Shown here piece by piece: positions 37,274 through 47,064 of a DNA stretch of 55,527 nucleotides. Origin of the DNA: Promethearchaeia archaeon. GTDB taxonomy: Archaea; Asgardarchaeota; Lokiarchaeia; Sigyniarchaeales; SOKP01. Where the stretch lies: positions 1 through 55,527 of the forward strand of contig JAHQWL010000021.1 of the NCBI GenBank assembly GCA_029856155.1, in the 5' to 3' direction. Both the position numbers and the translations under genes were made by a program. The number at the start of each line of letters is the position of its first letter. The first letter of the stretch is position 1. Below the pieces are notes generated by a model. It had not been told where the DNA came from and did no database searches. It saw nothing but the letters and a program-made list of their open reading frames with translations.

Positions 37274-40036
37274 TTACACTAAAAAGAGTAGTCTTCCGAG
37301 AAAACTTACGATATCGATAACCTTTATTTTATTTTTTAATTCTCTGTTTTCATTTAGATAACAATTTAAATGGGCAATACATTTAGGGCATGCAGTAATA
37401 AGGTATTCTGCTCCAGTTTCAATTGCTTGTAATATTTTTTTTTCTTGTAATTTTTTTGAATCTTGATTGCAAGAAACATAAGCCGAAACACCACAACAAT
37501 CTGCATCTTGCTTATTATCTTCCATTTCTATTAATTCTAAAGATGGTATAAGTTTCAATACCTCACGTGGTGCATCGAAAACGTTACTCATCCTCCCAAG
37601 CCTACATGGATCATGGTAGGTTACTTTAATTTTGTCAAAACCAGGAAAAGTTATATCTTTTAATAGATTTTCTTTAAGAATATATTCACTGATATGATAA
37701 ATATCAAAATCAAACTCGTCATTACCTTCAAATAATTTTTTATACTCATTTTTCCATGTATAATATCCTTCAGCACAACTAAAAATAAGAGTTTTCACTC
37801 CTGCATCTTTAAATAATTTTATATTATATTCCGCCAAAGTCTTAAATGTATCAACGTCTCCACGCCAAAGACTATCATGGCCACAACATTTTTCTTTTGG
37901 TAGAACAACTGGAGTTATGTTATTTTGATTTAATAAACCAATTACACTCTTGGGGATCTCATAATAATTAGGTGCATTTATTGAAGGCCAAATATCTTGA
38001 CTCCCATAATCACAGATCATAACACCTGAATCATCAAGTGCTTTTTCAAAATCCTCTGGCATCTGGTCAGTATTACAACAACAATTACAATTCAAACATC
38101 GATTAGCTTCTTTCTTTGCTTGTTCTTCAGTAAATCCTAATTCAATTTCCTCGAAACATACTAATCTCTCAGATCCAGGCATAAAATTCATGTCTTGACA
38201 TGTTTGAGTTTGAATGTATTTTTTAGGTATTGTAGATCGCTTAAGATCATTCTTTCTTATTCTTCCTTCCTTTAAGTCAAGTCCACGGAGATATCTATTA
38301 ATCGAATAAGCTGCTTCTCTACCATCTCCAATCGCATCAACAGCGCACATTAATGAGTTATAAATGATATCACCACCAGCAAAAACTCCTGGAATTCCTG
38401 TTTCATAAGTTAAATCATCAACTACAATTTTACCTCTTTCAATGTCTAATTTATTTTCTGTAGCAGCATTAATGGGTTCTGGATCAAGCCCTTGACCGAT
38501 AGCTATGACAATATAATCAACTACAATTTTAAACTCTGAACCTTCAATTTTACTTAATGGTCTTCTCCCTGTTTTAGGATCTGGATCTCCCCATTTTATT
38601 TTATAACAATTTAAGGCTAATTTACCATCAGATTCTTGTGTAATGTTTGCGGTTGATGTCTCAAAATGATACTCCATTACTTCTCGTTCAGCTTCATGTA
38701 AATCTTTAATTACATTCTTTAGAGCCTCTTCGGTTAAAATATCTACGAGATCAACTTTAGTTGCTCCTAACCGAAGTGCAGTTTCACCAACATCTACAGC
38801 AACTGCACCCCCTCCTATAATTCCAAAAGTTTTTCCTTTAAATTCTTCTGGATTTTCTGAACACTTATATTTTCGATCTAAAAGGAAATCAAGTGCCACA
38901 TGGACATTTGGTAAATTCTCACCTTCAAGTCTAAGAGTTTTTGGAACATATAAACCTACAGCTATAAAGATTGCCTTATATCCCTGTTTCCATATATCTT
39001 CTATAGTAAAATCTGGACCGAATTCTTTATTTAAAACAATTTCTACACCCATACTTTTTATAAATTCTACATCCTGATCTAAAGCCTTGTCAGAAAGTCT
39101 GTATTGTGGCACACCATATCTTACTACTCCACCAGTCTTATCACCTTTCTCGAAAATAGTCGGTTTATATCCCATTCTTGCAAGAAAATATCCTGCTGAT
39201 AACCCACCTGGTCCGGCACCAATAATGGCAATCTTTTCTTTAGTTTGTGGTACGGGTTTTATTTTACTTTGGTTAGGATGTTCAACTTCCCAGTCGCAAA
39301 CAAACCTTTTAAGTTCGCGTATCGCTATTGGATCATCAAAATGTTGACGGTTACAATTTAAGGCACATTGAGCTGTACAAATTCTCCCACATAAATATGG
39401 TAATGGATTTGTTTCTCTTATCAAATCGAGAGCTTCTTGATACTTACCTTCTGCTATTAGTGATACATAACCTTGAACATCTACTCCAGCGGGACATCCT
39501 ACAACACATGGAGCCGCACCTGTTAAAAAGGGAACACATCCCATAAAATAACCAATTTCTCCCTTATCAGTTGTTTTTAATCCCGTTCCATCAAGGAAAC
39601 CTATTTTATTAGTAAATTTAATTTTGTCTTCAGCCATTAATTTTGGTAGACTTGAATATACCCTCTCGTAATTACAACTTAATAATCCATCTTGTAATGG
39701 CTTATAGTTTGAAGCAAGAGAGCGAAGGTCCTTAATAATTTGGTTGAAATTTACTCCAGTATTCTCTTTAGTCATTGGACAGTAAATGGAACATAACCCG
39801 CATGTAAGGCATTTCCATATATCATTATTTTTTAAAGCTTCTTCTGGTGTTAGAAAAGTTAAATCAGTTATTAGGCTACGTGGGTAAAAAATGTTGAGAA
39901 AAGCAGTTGGGCATACATTATTACAACGATTACAATTATAGCAATAGTTAGCAGCAGAATTTACTTTTTTAAGCAACTCTATTGAAGTTGTTCCCTTGAT
40001 TTTATCATCAGCTATTTTATTGTTAGATTCAGTCAT
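37274..40036 (-). CDS. HdrD/GlpC-like protein with GltD/NfnB-like flavoprotein inserted in its first CCG domain
   Basis: 920 aa. Residues 30-90: two 4Fe-4S motifs (CYNCNRCNNVCP, CLTCGLCSIYCP) as in HdrC. Residues 160-170 (EIGYFMGCVPFL) open a Cys-rich CCG domain. Then comes a GltD/NfnB-like module: GCPAGVDVQGYV, CGRICTAQCALNC, FAD site IAIIGAGPGGLSAGYF (269-284), NAD(P) site FGIIGGGAVAVDVGE (404-418) and FAGGDIIYN (552-560). From about 690 the CCG domain resumes (LPKEKCCGHDSLWRGD at 713-726), followed by a second CCG domain (CRLGRMSN, DCCGVSAY, CPKC). So a NAD(P)-linked flavoprotein is embedded in a heterodisulfide-reductase-like subunit. Likely couples NAD(P)H with a disulfide or ferredoxin. 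Upstream of no gene on the same strand but 103 bp after the QueG-like gene. Confidence 0.85.
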   Translation of the reverse strand: MTESNNKIADDKIKGTTSIELLKKVNSAANYCYNCNRCNNVCPTAFLNIFYPRSLITDLTFLTPEEALKNNDIWKCLTCGLCSIYCPMTKENTGVNFNQIIKDLRSLASNYKPLQDGLLSCNYERVYSSLPKLMAEDKIKFTNKIGFLDGTGLKTTDKGEIGYFMGCVPFLTGAAPCVVGCPAGVDVQGYVSLIAEGKYQEALDLIRETNPLPYLCGRICTAQCALNCNRQHFDDPIAIRELKRFVCDWEVEHPNQSKIKPVPQTKEKIAIIGAGPGGLSAGYFLARMGYKPTIFEKGDKTGGVVRYGVPQYRLSDKALDQDVEFIKSMGVEIVLNKEFGPDFTIEDIWKQGYKAIFIAVGLYVPKTLRLEGENLPNVHVALDFLLDRKYKCSENPEEFKGKTFGIIGGGAVAVDVGETALRLGATKVDLVDILTEEALKNVIKDLHEAEREVMEYHFETSTANITQESDGKLALNCYKIKWGDPDPKTGRRPLSKIEGSEFKIVVDYIVIAIGQGLDPEPINAATENKLDIERGKIVVDDLTYETGIPGVFAGGDIIYNSLMCAVDAIGDGREAAYSINRYLRGLDLKEGRIRKNDLKRSTIPKKYIQTQTCQDMNFMPGSERLVCFEEIELGFTEEQAKKEANRCLNCNCCCNTDQMPEDFEKALDDSGVMICDYGSQDIWPSINAPNYYEIPKSVIGLLNQNNITPVVLPKEKCCGHDSLWRGDVDTFKTLAEYNIKLFKDAGVKTLIFSCAEGYYTWKNEYKKLFEGNDEFDFDIYHISEYILKENLLKDITFPGFDKIKVTYHDPCRLGRMSNVFDAPREVLKLIPSLELIEMEDNKQDADCCGVSAYVSCNQDSKKLQEKKILQAIETGAEYLITACPKCIAHLNCYLNENRELKNKIKVIDIVSFLGRLLFLV

Positions 40037-40139
40037 TTTTTATCAAGAAAATAGGTTTATTACAGTTTATTAAAAAGGTTGGGTTAATTTGAATATAATT
40101 GTTATAATTTGATTATGTAAATTTTATATTAATTATTTT

Positions 40140-41000
40140 TTAGGATGACCTTGAAGGCATACAAATCCTTAAGCAGTAGCTGCAATAATTATTGTCTAAT
40201 ATGCTTTGTATACACTTGGATCGATCTATATGTGTGATTACACCATTTTCTTTTTCAATTGGAGTTTCAAGAACAGAACCTCCTTTACATTCCCTCACAC
40301 AAGCACCACACTTTTCACAGAAATCTTTTAGGTCACTAAAATCTCTTTCTTTTGTTTCAGGAATTTCTGCATCGGTAGTAATGATACTCCATCTTTGTCT
40401 GGGACCAAATTCCGGGGATAAAATTAATCCAATTCTACCCATAATACCTAAATTTGCTGCAGTAGCATGTGGACCATATAGAAGTTTTCCTCCAAAAGGA
40501 TGGTGAGCTTCACTTTTGTAGCCTTGTTCTTTTAAAAATTCAGTCAATTCCATTGTTACATCACCTAATATTTTATAGACTCGAAATACTTCTATTTCAC
40601 AAACCGCTCCTGGAGCTTCCTTGATTTTATCCCATTTCATTTCCATTCCGAGGACTATAGCATTTTTACCATATACTTTTAGGTCTTTAAAAATATAATT
40701 TTCATTAACAGGCGTATATCCTATGAGATCCACATCAAGTTCTTTAGCTTTTTTTTCAAACTTCTCCCAAAAATCAGTTGGAACCTCTGTTTTCTTATTG
40801 TTTTCATTTCCATATTTTGTTTTTCTTGCTTGTTCGAACCCCTTAAAAGTTCCTCTAAGATACTTACTGAATAGTTTAGCAGTTTCTCGATCTAAGACTT
40901 CTGCCGGACCTAAACTCATGCTAAATAGTTCTTTAGGAACAATAAAAACAAGATTTTCATTTTTTCCAGTATAAGTTGGCTCAATCCCTGCGTCTGACAT
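40140..41000 (-). CDS. QueG/reductive-dehalogenase-like Fe-S protein
   Basis: 286 aa. The central block NLGIMGRIGLILSPEFGPRQRWSIITTD matches the corrinoid-binding fold shared by epoxyqueuosine reductase (QueG) and reductive dehalogenases. The C-terminus has CEKCGACVRECKGG plus a second, irregular Cys group (CIQS...CSYCLRICMP) for two 4Fe-4S clusters. Shorter than QueG (about 350-380 aa) and lacking its HEAT-repeat tail, so probably not a queuosine enzyme; archaea make archaeosine instead. No Tat signal. Same strand as the HdrD-like gene, 103 bp upstream, so perhaps its electron partner. Its 5' end is duplicated in degraded form at 42.65 kb. Confidence 0.75.
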   Translation of the reverse strand: MSDAGIEPTYTGKNENLVFIVPKELFSMSLGPAEVLDRETAKLFSKYLRGTFKGFEQARKTKYGNENNKKTEVPTDFWEKFEKKAKELDVDLIGYTPVNENYIFKDLKVYGKNAIVLGMEMKWDKIKEAPGAVCEIEVFRVYKILGDVTMELTEFLKEQGYKSEAHHPFGGKLLYGPHATAANLGIMGRIGLILSPEFGPRQRWSIITTDAEIPETKERDFSDLKDFCEKCGACVRECKGGSVLETPIEKENGVITHIDRSKCIQSILDNNYCSYCLRICMPSRSS

Positions 41001-41044
41001 TTATTATCACTTTTAATTCAAAATACTAAAATTTTTACTTGTCT

Positions 41045-41190
41045 TCATATTAAATACAATATAAAGATAATGGTTTTAAAGATAAATTCTCTTAAGTATA
41101 GTTGCCCTTTCTGCGCTAAAATAATTCTTGGAAAGTGTTCCTCAAATAAACGATATATCACATTGATCTGTGTGGTTTCAACTCCAATAA
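41045..41190. pseudogene. Rearranged remnant of the 42.8-kb helicase gene
   Basis: 41045-41077 is identical over 33 bases to 42802-42834, the upstream region and first codons of the helicase gene (same orientation). Right after it, about 41113-41180 read on the minus strand gives INVIYRLFEEHFPRIILA, almost the helicase segment INVTHRLSEEHFPRIILA (residues about 195-212), so this piece is inverted. No full gene survives; the rest of the gap 41001-41385 is AT-rich. On the plus strand a short zinc-ribbon-like CPFC..C also follows the 33-base repeat, matching the helicase N-terminus only loosely. Confidence 0.7.
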
Positions 41191-41385
41191 TAAAGGTCAG
41201 GAAAAAATCTCTTAAAAAGGAGTAATTTGGACATAACCTATTAATTAAATTTTGATAATAAAATGAAAAAAACAAATTTAAAATTAAGATTTTCTAAAGA
41301 AAGTCGTTATAACTATGATATCGAAGATAATTATTTTTGAAAAATAATCTCACTTGATGTCAAAATGGGGTTAGTACATAATTTA

Positions 41386-42549
41386 TCATTCATTTATAAT
41401 ATTAGTCGTTATCTCTTTTTTTTTCAATCTTTTAACTATCAAAAAGCTAATTATTATTAATGCTGGATAACCTAAACCTATAGATAACCTCAAGATTACT
41501 CTACCTATAAAGACTTTTGGTATTGGTGTATTTATAGCGTGAAATGGTAATTCTGAAGGATAAGGGTCATACGATTTAGCAGAACCATCAACCTTATATG
41601 AACCAAAGCCCCACCAATCCGACCAATAATTTCCTTCTCGTAAAGATTCATTATACCAAACATTGTTTAAACCATCGTCTTTCGCCTGGCTTTTGCCTTC
41701 AAGGTGATTATTTACAAAAGAATTATGAAATATGGTATTATCGTTACTATCTATTAATAAACCATACCATTTTGTACCCTCTATCAGATTATATATAATT
41801 GAGCAAGAGTCTGGATAATATGGGCCAGGAGTAATTGTCAATAGAATGCCAAAATTGTTATTTACGATTAAATTGTCTTTTATTAAAAAATATCCTCCTG
41901 AATTTGCTAACCAAATCACTTCATAATTGTTGGTAATATTATTTTCAAGAATTCGTGAATATGGTGATCTATATTCAACTCTGATACAACATATATTATC
42001 AAATAATGTGTTATTTGCTACTAAGGCAAAAGGACAATCATTGAACTCTATAGCTTGTTCACAATTATAAATTACATTTTTTAAGATCTTAATATAAGGT
42101 GATTTACCAATGAATATGCCAAAATAATTGTCTGAAGTACAAGTATTATTTGTTATTGTTATAGTATTTTCAGTTGTATTGTAAATTTCTATTGCTCGAT
42201 AATGAGCATAAATGTAGCAATTTTGGATTAAGACATATTTGGTGGTATTTTCTAAATAAATACCATAATCTTTAGTAGTCGATATAACAAGATTTTCTAT
42301 ACGGTAAGGGTCGTTTTCGCTTCCTGAACCTGGGAAACTATAATTAATCAAATCTTGGTCTGAATTTATAAACATAAAGCAATCGCTAGGATCTGACGAA
42401 TATTTCGTATTCAAATTAATATCTTTTAAATAATTTTGCATACTATGCTCTTGTGATAGAGGAAATCCTTCAGATTTGGTAAAACACAATATAAAAATGA
42501 ATAAACATATAAGTACTAAATGTGATTTAAATCGTTGAATTTGGATCAA
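41386..42549 (-). CDS. NosD/CASH-type parallel beta-helix surface protein
   Basis: 387 aa. Signal peptide (LVLICLFIFILCF at about 12-24), then right-handed beta-helix repeats of NosD type: GSENDPYRIENLVI, YGIYLENTTKYVLIQNC, TITITNNTC, RILENNITNN, and the usual GNYWSDWWGFGSYKVDGSAKSYDPYP block that ends such domains. A C-terminal membrane helix (about 353-373) and a basic KRLKKKE tail anchor it. NosD-like repeats serve as surface binding or carbohydrate-active scaffolds. It sits between rearranged fragments of its two neighbours, so it probably arrived through a rearrangement. Confidence 0.85.
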   Translation of the reverse strand: MIQIQRFKSHLVLICLFIFILCFTKSEGFPLSQEHSMQNYLKDINLNTKYSSDPSDCFMFINSDQDLINYSFPGSGSENDPYRIENLVISTTKDYGIYLENTTKYVLIQNCYIYAHYRAIEIYNTTENTITITNNTCTSDNYFGIFIGKSPYIKILKNVIYNCEQAIEFNDCPFALVANNTLFDNICCIRVEYRSPYSRILENNITNNYEVIWLANSGGYFLIKDNLIVNNNFGILLTITPGPYYPDSCSIIYNLIEGTKWYGLLIDSNDNTIFHNSFVNNHLEGKSQAKDDGLNNVWYNESLREGNYWSDWWGFGSYKVDGSAKSYDPYPSELPFHAINTPIPKVFIGRVILRLSIGLGYPALIIISFLIVKRLKKKEITTNIINE

Positions 42550-42647
42550 TTCCCAAAAAGGATTGTATTGATTAAATAATAATGTATTTAATATTTAAAA
42601 TTTTCTCTAAGGTCTATTAGGGCTTTTATCATTAAACTAATGTTACG

Positions 42648-42834
42648 ATCTAATACTTCTAATGACCTAAACTCAAATTAAGGAGTTCTAAGGGAAGAAT
42701 AAAAATAAGATTTTCATTTGTGCAAATATAAGTAGGGATAATCCTAAAATTTGACATCTTTTATCATTTCTCGTCTAAAATGCTAAAATTTTTAGTTCTC
42801 CTCATATTAAATACAATATAAAGATAATGGTTTT
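42648..42834 (+). repeat. Diverged direct copy of the 5' flank of the QueG-like gene joined to the helicase start
   Basis: Aligns with 40889-41077 in the same orientation at about 75% identity by eye, becoming identical over the last 33 bases. In the left copy this is the first about 110 bases of the QueG-like gene (read on minus) plus its upstream spacer; here the coding part is broken by changes and cannot be translated. The right end runs into the ATG of the helicase gene. So promoter-containing spacer DNA is shared by the two copies. It accounts for most of the 277-bp spacer before the helicase. Confidence 0.75.
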
Positions 42835-45800
42835 TAACTGTTACTTCTGCGGAAAAGCTTTAGAATCAAGATTTTCTAAATGTTTTAATATATATTGTCA
42901 AGGACAAAAGTTCAATATAGGTAATCTAGTCATATATAGGTTAAACCCAGATTTAGGAATAGGGCGTATAATTAAAAAGTTAGAAATTCCTACCTCAAAG
43001 TCTTTAGATGAAGAGGATACTTATTTTATAACTAAATTTAAAGTGTCTTTTAAAAATAATACAATCAAAATTATCCATCCGATTGATCTTGTCCATCTTA
43101 TTTTTGAGATTAATGACAAAATTGTGACTAAACAAGGAATAGGGTTCATTAATTCAAAGGACTTTCTTATTAAAGATGGAGTAATTTCCTATGAATTTTT
43201 AACGGAAAATGGTAAAGTAGCTCAAATTTTTGAAAATGAAATTTATTCTAAATATGAAACACCGATAAAAAATTTGATTTCAAAGGGGTTAATTGATCCT
43301 CCTAAGAATTTCTTGATTAAGTACTGGGCAAATTTATTCTATTCTTATTATAAATCATATCAAATCAAGTGTATTACTAATTCTCGGTTATCATTAATGC
43401 CCCATCAAATAAATGTCACTCATCGTTTATCTGAGGAACATTTTCCCAGGATCATCTTAGCAGATGAAGTTGGTCTTGGAAAAACAATAGAAGCAGGTAT
43501 TTATATCAAGGAAATGATGGCAAGAGATCTAGCAGAACGCATCTTAATTATTGTTCCTGCTTCATTACTTAGACAATGGCAATTTGAAATGGAAAATAAG
43601 TTTAATATTAAATTTACTATTTATGATGGAAAAAAAATCAAAGAATTGAAAAGAAAAGGGAGTTATAAGCATCCAGAAATTCTGCAAAATCCTTTCTATT
43701 ATGATAATTTAATAATTTGTTCACTTCAATTTGCGAGGAATAGAAACTATATTGAATTACTTTCAAATATATCATGGGATATTGTAATTTTTGACGAAGC
43801 GCATCATTTAAGAAGATATTTAATCAATGCAACAACTGGTAATTACCGAGAAACTCTTAATTATGAGTTAGCGAGAAATCTAAGTGCAAAATCAGAAAGT
43901 ATTTTATTATTGACAGCTACTCCTCTACAACTTCATTCTTTTGAATTATTCTCTTTAATTGAATTAATCCATCCAGAAATATTCCAAAACTTTAGTGGTT
44001 GTGAACATTTCCGTAAGAACATGCCATTCATAAATTTATTAACTACAAACTTGAATAATATTGAGAAATTAAACAATTTTGAAGTGAAAAACACAATAAA
44101 ACTTCTGAAAGACCTTAGATACGTAGAAAAAGACAAAAATATTAATGAAATTCTTTTAAAACTCAAAGATGACCCTTTTAAATTGAATTTATTGAGAAAA
44201 ATTGCAGAAGATCACACATTATCAAAATTCTTAATTAGAAACCGCAAGAAAAACGTGTTTACTGAAGATATGCTCAATAGAAGAATTGTAAACACAATTA
44301 TGGTGAATCCTACTAGAGAAGAATTAGAAGTCTATAATGAAATTCGTCTCTATTTAGCAAAAATATATAATTCTTCAATAAGTAAAGAAAATGTCGGGAT
44401 TGGATTTGTAATAACCACCCTACAAAAATTATTAACTAGTTCGAAATATGCATTTCTGAAGAGTCTTGAACGGAGACTAGACCAGATTGATAGATATAAA
44501 GATATATTACTTGATACTGATATCATAAAAGAAGGAAATCCTGAATATTATGAATCAGAATTAGAAGAAGAGTTATTAGATGCTGATGATATCTTTGAAA
44601 GTAAAGCAGAGAAGGAAAAAAAAAATGAAGAGATAGACCTTCTTAATCAAGAAAAGATATTGAAAGAATTTTATAGCAAATTAAAGGCATTACCTTATGA
44701 TTCAAAATCAGATAAATTATTGGAATTATTAAATAATATTTACACTCAAAATCCAAATGAAAAAATAATAATTTTTACCCAGTTTGTTGATACCTTAAAT
44801 CATTTAAAATCCCTAATAGAGAATCTTAATCATCAACTTAGTGTAGAATTGTTTTTTGGAGGATTAGATAATATACAAAAAGATGAGGCTGTTGAGAGAT
44901 TTAGGAACAGTATGGCGTTTTCTATCTTAATATCTACTGAAATTGGCGGTGAGGGTCGAAATTTCCAATTTTGCCGTGTTCTTATCAATTATGATCTTCC
45001 TTGGAACCCTATGAAACTTGAACAACGTATTGGTCGGCTAGATCGAATTGGACAAGAATCTCAAGAAATTTATATCTACAATTTCTTTATGGAAGGAACA
45101 GTCGAAACAGATGTAATTCATGCATTAATAAAAAGAATTAATCTCTTTGAAGAATCTATTGGAATTTTAGAACCTATTATCGGGAGAGTTGAACAGGATT
45201 TTAAAAGCATAATTTTTGCTCAAGAAGATGGTAAAAAGCGAAAAAGATTAAATGAATTTTATCGAACTCTCGATGATGAAATAAGAAAAGCAAGAGAAAT
45301 TGAGATGCAGTTAGATGATTTAATGATAGATAAAAGGTCTTTTCAAATGGAGGGGCTTGTGGGGTCATTAGCGTCATGTCTAGAAGTAAAACTTTCTCAT
45401 AATGAATTATATTTGTTGATGAAACAATTTTTTAATACAAATGATAAAAAATATGGAAATCTAGAAGATTTTCATGATGAATTGGGAGAAATTTCACCAG
45501 ATTTTTCTTTTCAATCAAAATTCAAATTATCCGATTATCTGTTAAATAAACTTAATTATAAACTTCAAGACGAATATAAAGGGACTTTTAATTTAGAACT
45601 TGCTAATAAAAGAGAGGAAATAGATTTTTTTGCTTTGGGGCATCCCTTAATAAATAACATTTTAGATTATATTTTACATGATGAATTTCAAGGAAATTTG
45701 AGTGTTTTAAATCTAAATAAGAATGAATTAAAGAAATATCATGATATAAAATTAATTCAAGAAAATGAATTGTATTTATTTATTTTCTCAGTTAAATTTC

Positions 45801-46408
45801 AAGGTTATATTATTGAAAATCAAATTCTTAGGACCATTGTAGATAGAAATGGAAATGAAATTGAAAATTTATCTGATATAATATTAGATATCAATATGTT
45901 CAATAAAATAATTAACTTCAATCGAACTGAAAATAAAATCACTATAGATTATAATTCTATTAATGATATTCAACAGAAAGCCAAAAAAATCATTAAATCA
46001 AAAACAACAAGCTGGAAAAGAGAGATTAAAATCCTAAATGATAAGATTTTTAATCAAGAAAAGAACAAAAAAGACAAGATATATTCTCATAAAAAAAGAA
46101 ATTTGAATCTTAAATTAGAATCATTAAATAGGGCATTAGAGAGAAATGAAAATAGACGCCCTAGTCCACGACAACTTCAAAATATTGAAAAAATAACTGA
46201 ATCAAAAAAAAAGCACGAACGTTTAGAAAATATTAAAAAATTGGAGGAAGAAATTAAATTTCTTAAGAGAGATATACAATCAATAAGTAAAAAATTAGAT
46301 GACTTAGCATTCGAAAATGAAGATTTAAGGAATGAAATGAATAGAAGGAATATAGCAAAATTTTATACTAATCTCCTATCATTTGCAGTAGTGAAAATAA
46401 TTAGTTAA
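42827..46408 (+). CDS. SNF2/RapA-like superfamily 2 helicase with N-terminal zinc ribbon
   Basis: 1193 aa. N-terminal CYFCGKALE...CFNIYC (zinc-ribbon-like) and an SH3-like region, then an SF2 core: motif I ADEVGLGKT, motif II FDEAHH (DEAH box), motif III LLLTATPL, motif V STEIGGEGRNFQFC and motif VI EQRIGRLDRIGQ. The order and sequences match RapA/SNF2-type translocases rather than DEAD-box helicases. The last about 350 residues include long Lys/Glu-rich coiled coils. Related proteins occur in bacterial and archaeal defence loci (DrmD-like) as well as in transcription recycling; no defence partner genes adjoin. ATG 42827 lies inside a duplicated flank. Confidence 0.88.
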   Translation: MVFNCYFCGKALESRFSKCFNIYCQGQKFNIGNLVIYRLNPDLGIGRIIKKLEIPTSKSLDEEDTYFITKFKVSFKNNTIKIIHPIDLVHLIFEINDKIVTKQGIGFINSKDFLIKDGVISYEFLTENGKVAQIFENEIYSKYETPIKNLISKGLIDPPKNFLIKYWANLFYSYYKSYQIKCITNSRLSLMPHQINVTHRLSEEHFPRIILADEVGLGKTIEAGIYIKEMMARDLAERILIIVPASLLRQWQFEMENKFNIKFTIYDGKKIKELKRKGSYKHPEILQNPFYYDNLIICSLQFARNRNYIELLSNISWDIVIFDEAHHLRRYLINATTGNYRETLNYELARNLSAKSESILLLTATPLQLHSFELFSLIELIHPEIFQNFSGCEHFRKNMPFINLLTTNLNNIEKLNNFEVKNTIKLLKDLRYVEKDKNINEILLKLKDDPFKLNLLRKIAEDHTLSKFLIRNRKKNVFTEDMLNRRIVNTIMVNPTREELEVYNEIRLYLAKIYNSSISKENVGIGFVITTLQKLLTSSKYAFLKSLERRLDQIDRYKDILLDTDIIKEGNPEYYESELEEELLDADDIFESKAEKEKKNEEIDLLNQEKILKEFYSKLKALPYDSKSDKLLELLNNIYTQNPNEKIIIFTQFVDTLNHLKSLIENLNHQLSVELFFGGLDNIQKDEAVERFRNSMAFSILISTEIGGEGRNFQFCRVLINYDLPWNPMKLEQRIGRLDRIGQESQEIYIYNFFMEGTVETDVIHALIKRINLFEESIGILEPIIGRVEQDFKSIIFAQEDGKKRKRLNEFYRTLDDEIRKAREIEMQLDDLMIDKRSFQMEGLVGSLASCLEVKLSHNELYLLMKQFFNTNDKKYGNLEDFHDELGEISPDFSFQSKFKLSDYLLNKLNYKLQDEYKGTFNLELANKREEIDFFALGHPLINNILDYILHDEFQGNLSVLNLNKNELKKYHDIKLIQENELYLFIFSVKFQGYIIENQILRTIVDRNGNEIENLSDIILDINMFNKIINFNRTENKITIDYNSINDIQQKAKKIIKSKTTSWKREIKILNDKIFNQEKNKKDKIYSHKKRNLNLKLESLNRALERNENRRPSPRQLQNIEKITESKKKHERLENIKKLEEEIKFLKRDIQSISKKLDDLAFENEDLRNEMNRRNIAKFYTNLLSFAVVKIIS

Positions 46409-46417
46409 TAGGAGATT

Positions 46418-46948
46418 TTACTTAGAATTTACATTTTTTAACATTCGAGTAGTTAAATTTAAGAAAGCTTCTTCGACATTTTCGCCTGTTTTTGCGGAAG
46501 TCTCAACATAATATGTTTTTTCTTTTTTAGCAAAAACTTGAGCACTTTCTCGTTCGTACAGTTCATCACTTTTTTCAATTAAATCTGCCTTATTACCAAT
46601 TAACACAAATGGTATGTTTTCACCAGCATATTCATGCAAATCTTTTAACCAATCTTCAAGTTCTTCAAATGTATGCCATCGCGACAGATCAAAAACGATT
46701 AATGCTCCATTTGCGCCATCAAAAAAGCTTGATCGTAGAAATTTATATCTATCTTGACCACCAATGTCCCAAATCTGCAATTTTATTGTTGTCCCTGGTT
46801 TATATTCAATAATTTTTGATAAAAAGTCAGCACCAATAGTTAATTTATACCTAAAGGAGAATTTATTATCAACAAACCGGTGCAAGAGTGATGTTTTACC
46901 GACAGCCCCAGGCCCTATTATTATGACCTTGAATACATAAAGTGACAT
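46418..46948 (-). CDS. Rab/Ras-like small GTPase 1
   Basis: 176 aa, single GTPase domain. P-loop GPGAVGKTS (12-20), switch I Thr in KLTIGADF, G3 WDIGGQDR, G4 NKAD and G5 ETSAKTGE are all present; the G3 Gly-Gln gives the catalytic glutamine. No C-terminal Cys for prenylation (ends NVNSK). Typical of the Asgard small GTPase expansion. Ends 9 bp from the convergent helicase stop. First to be listed of three adjacent minus-strand paralogues. Confidence 0.95.
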   Translation of the reverse strand: MSLYVFKVIIIGPGAVGKTSLLHRFVDNKFSFRYKLTIGADFLSKIIEYKPGTTIKLQIWDIGGQDRYKFLRSSFFDGANGALIVFDLSRWHTFEELEDWLKDLHEYAGENIPFVLIGNKADLIEKSDELYERESAQVFAKKEKTYYVETSAKTGENVEEAFLNLTTRMLKNVNSK

Positions 46949-47064
46949 AATGGATGATCAATTACTTATACAGTTCTAATAAATAATCTCCATTAGATAT
47001 TTAAACATTTTCGAAACCATCGAGTTTAAATAGAAAAAATTTTGGAAAAAAAGGCAAAAAAAGA

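Noticed and set aside
41045..41275. 76-aa minus-strand ORF as a small gene
   Set aside because: Its middle is an inverted helicase fragment and the ends are AT-rich DNA without a start context.
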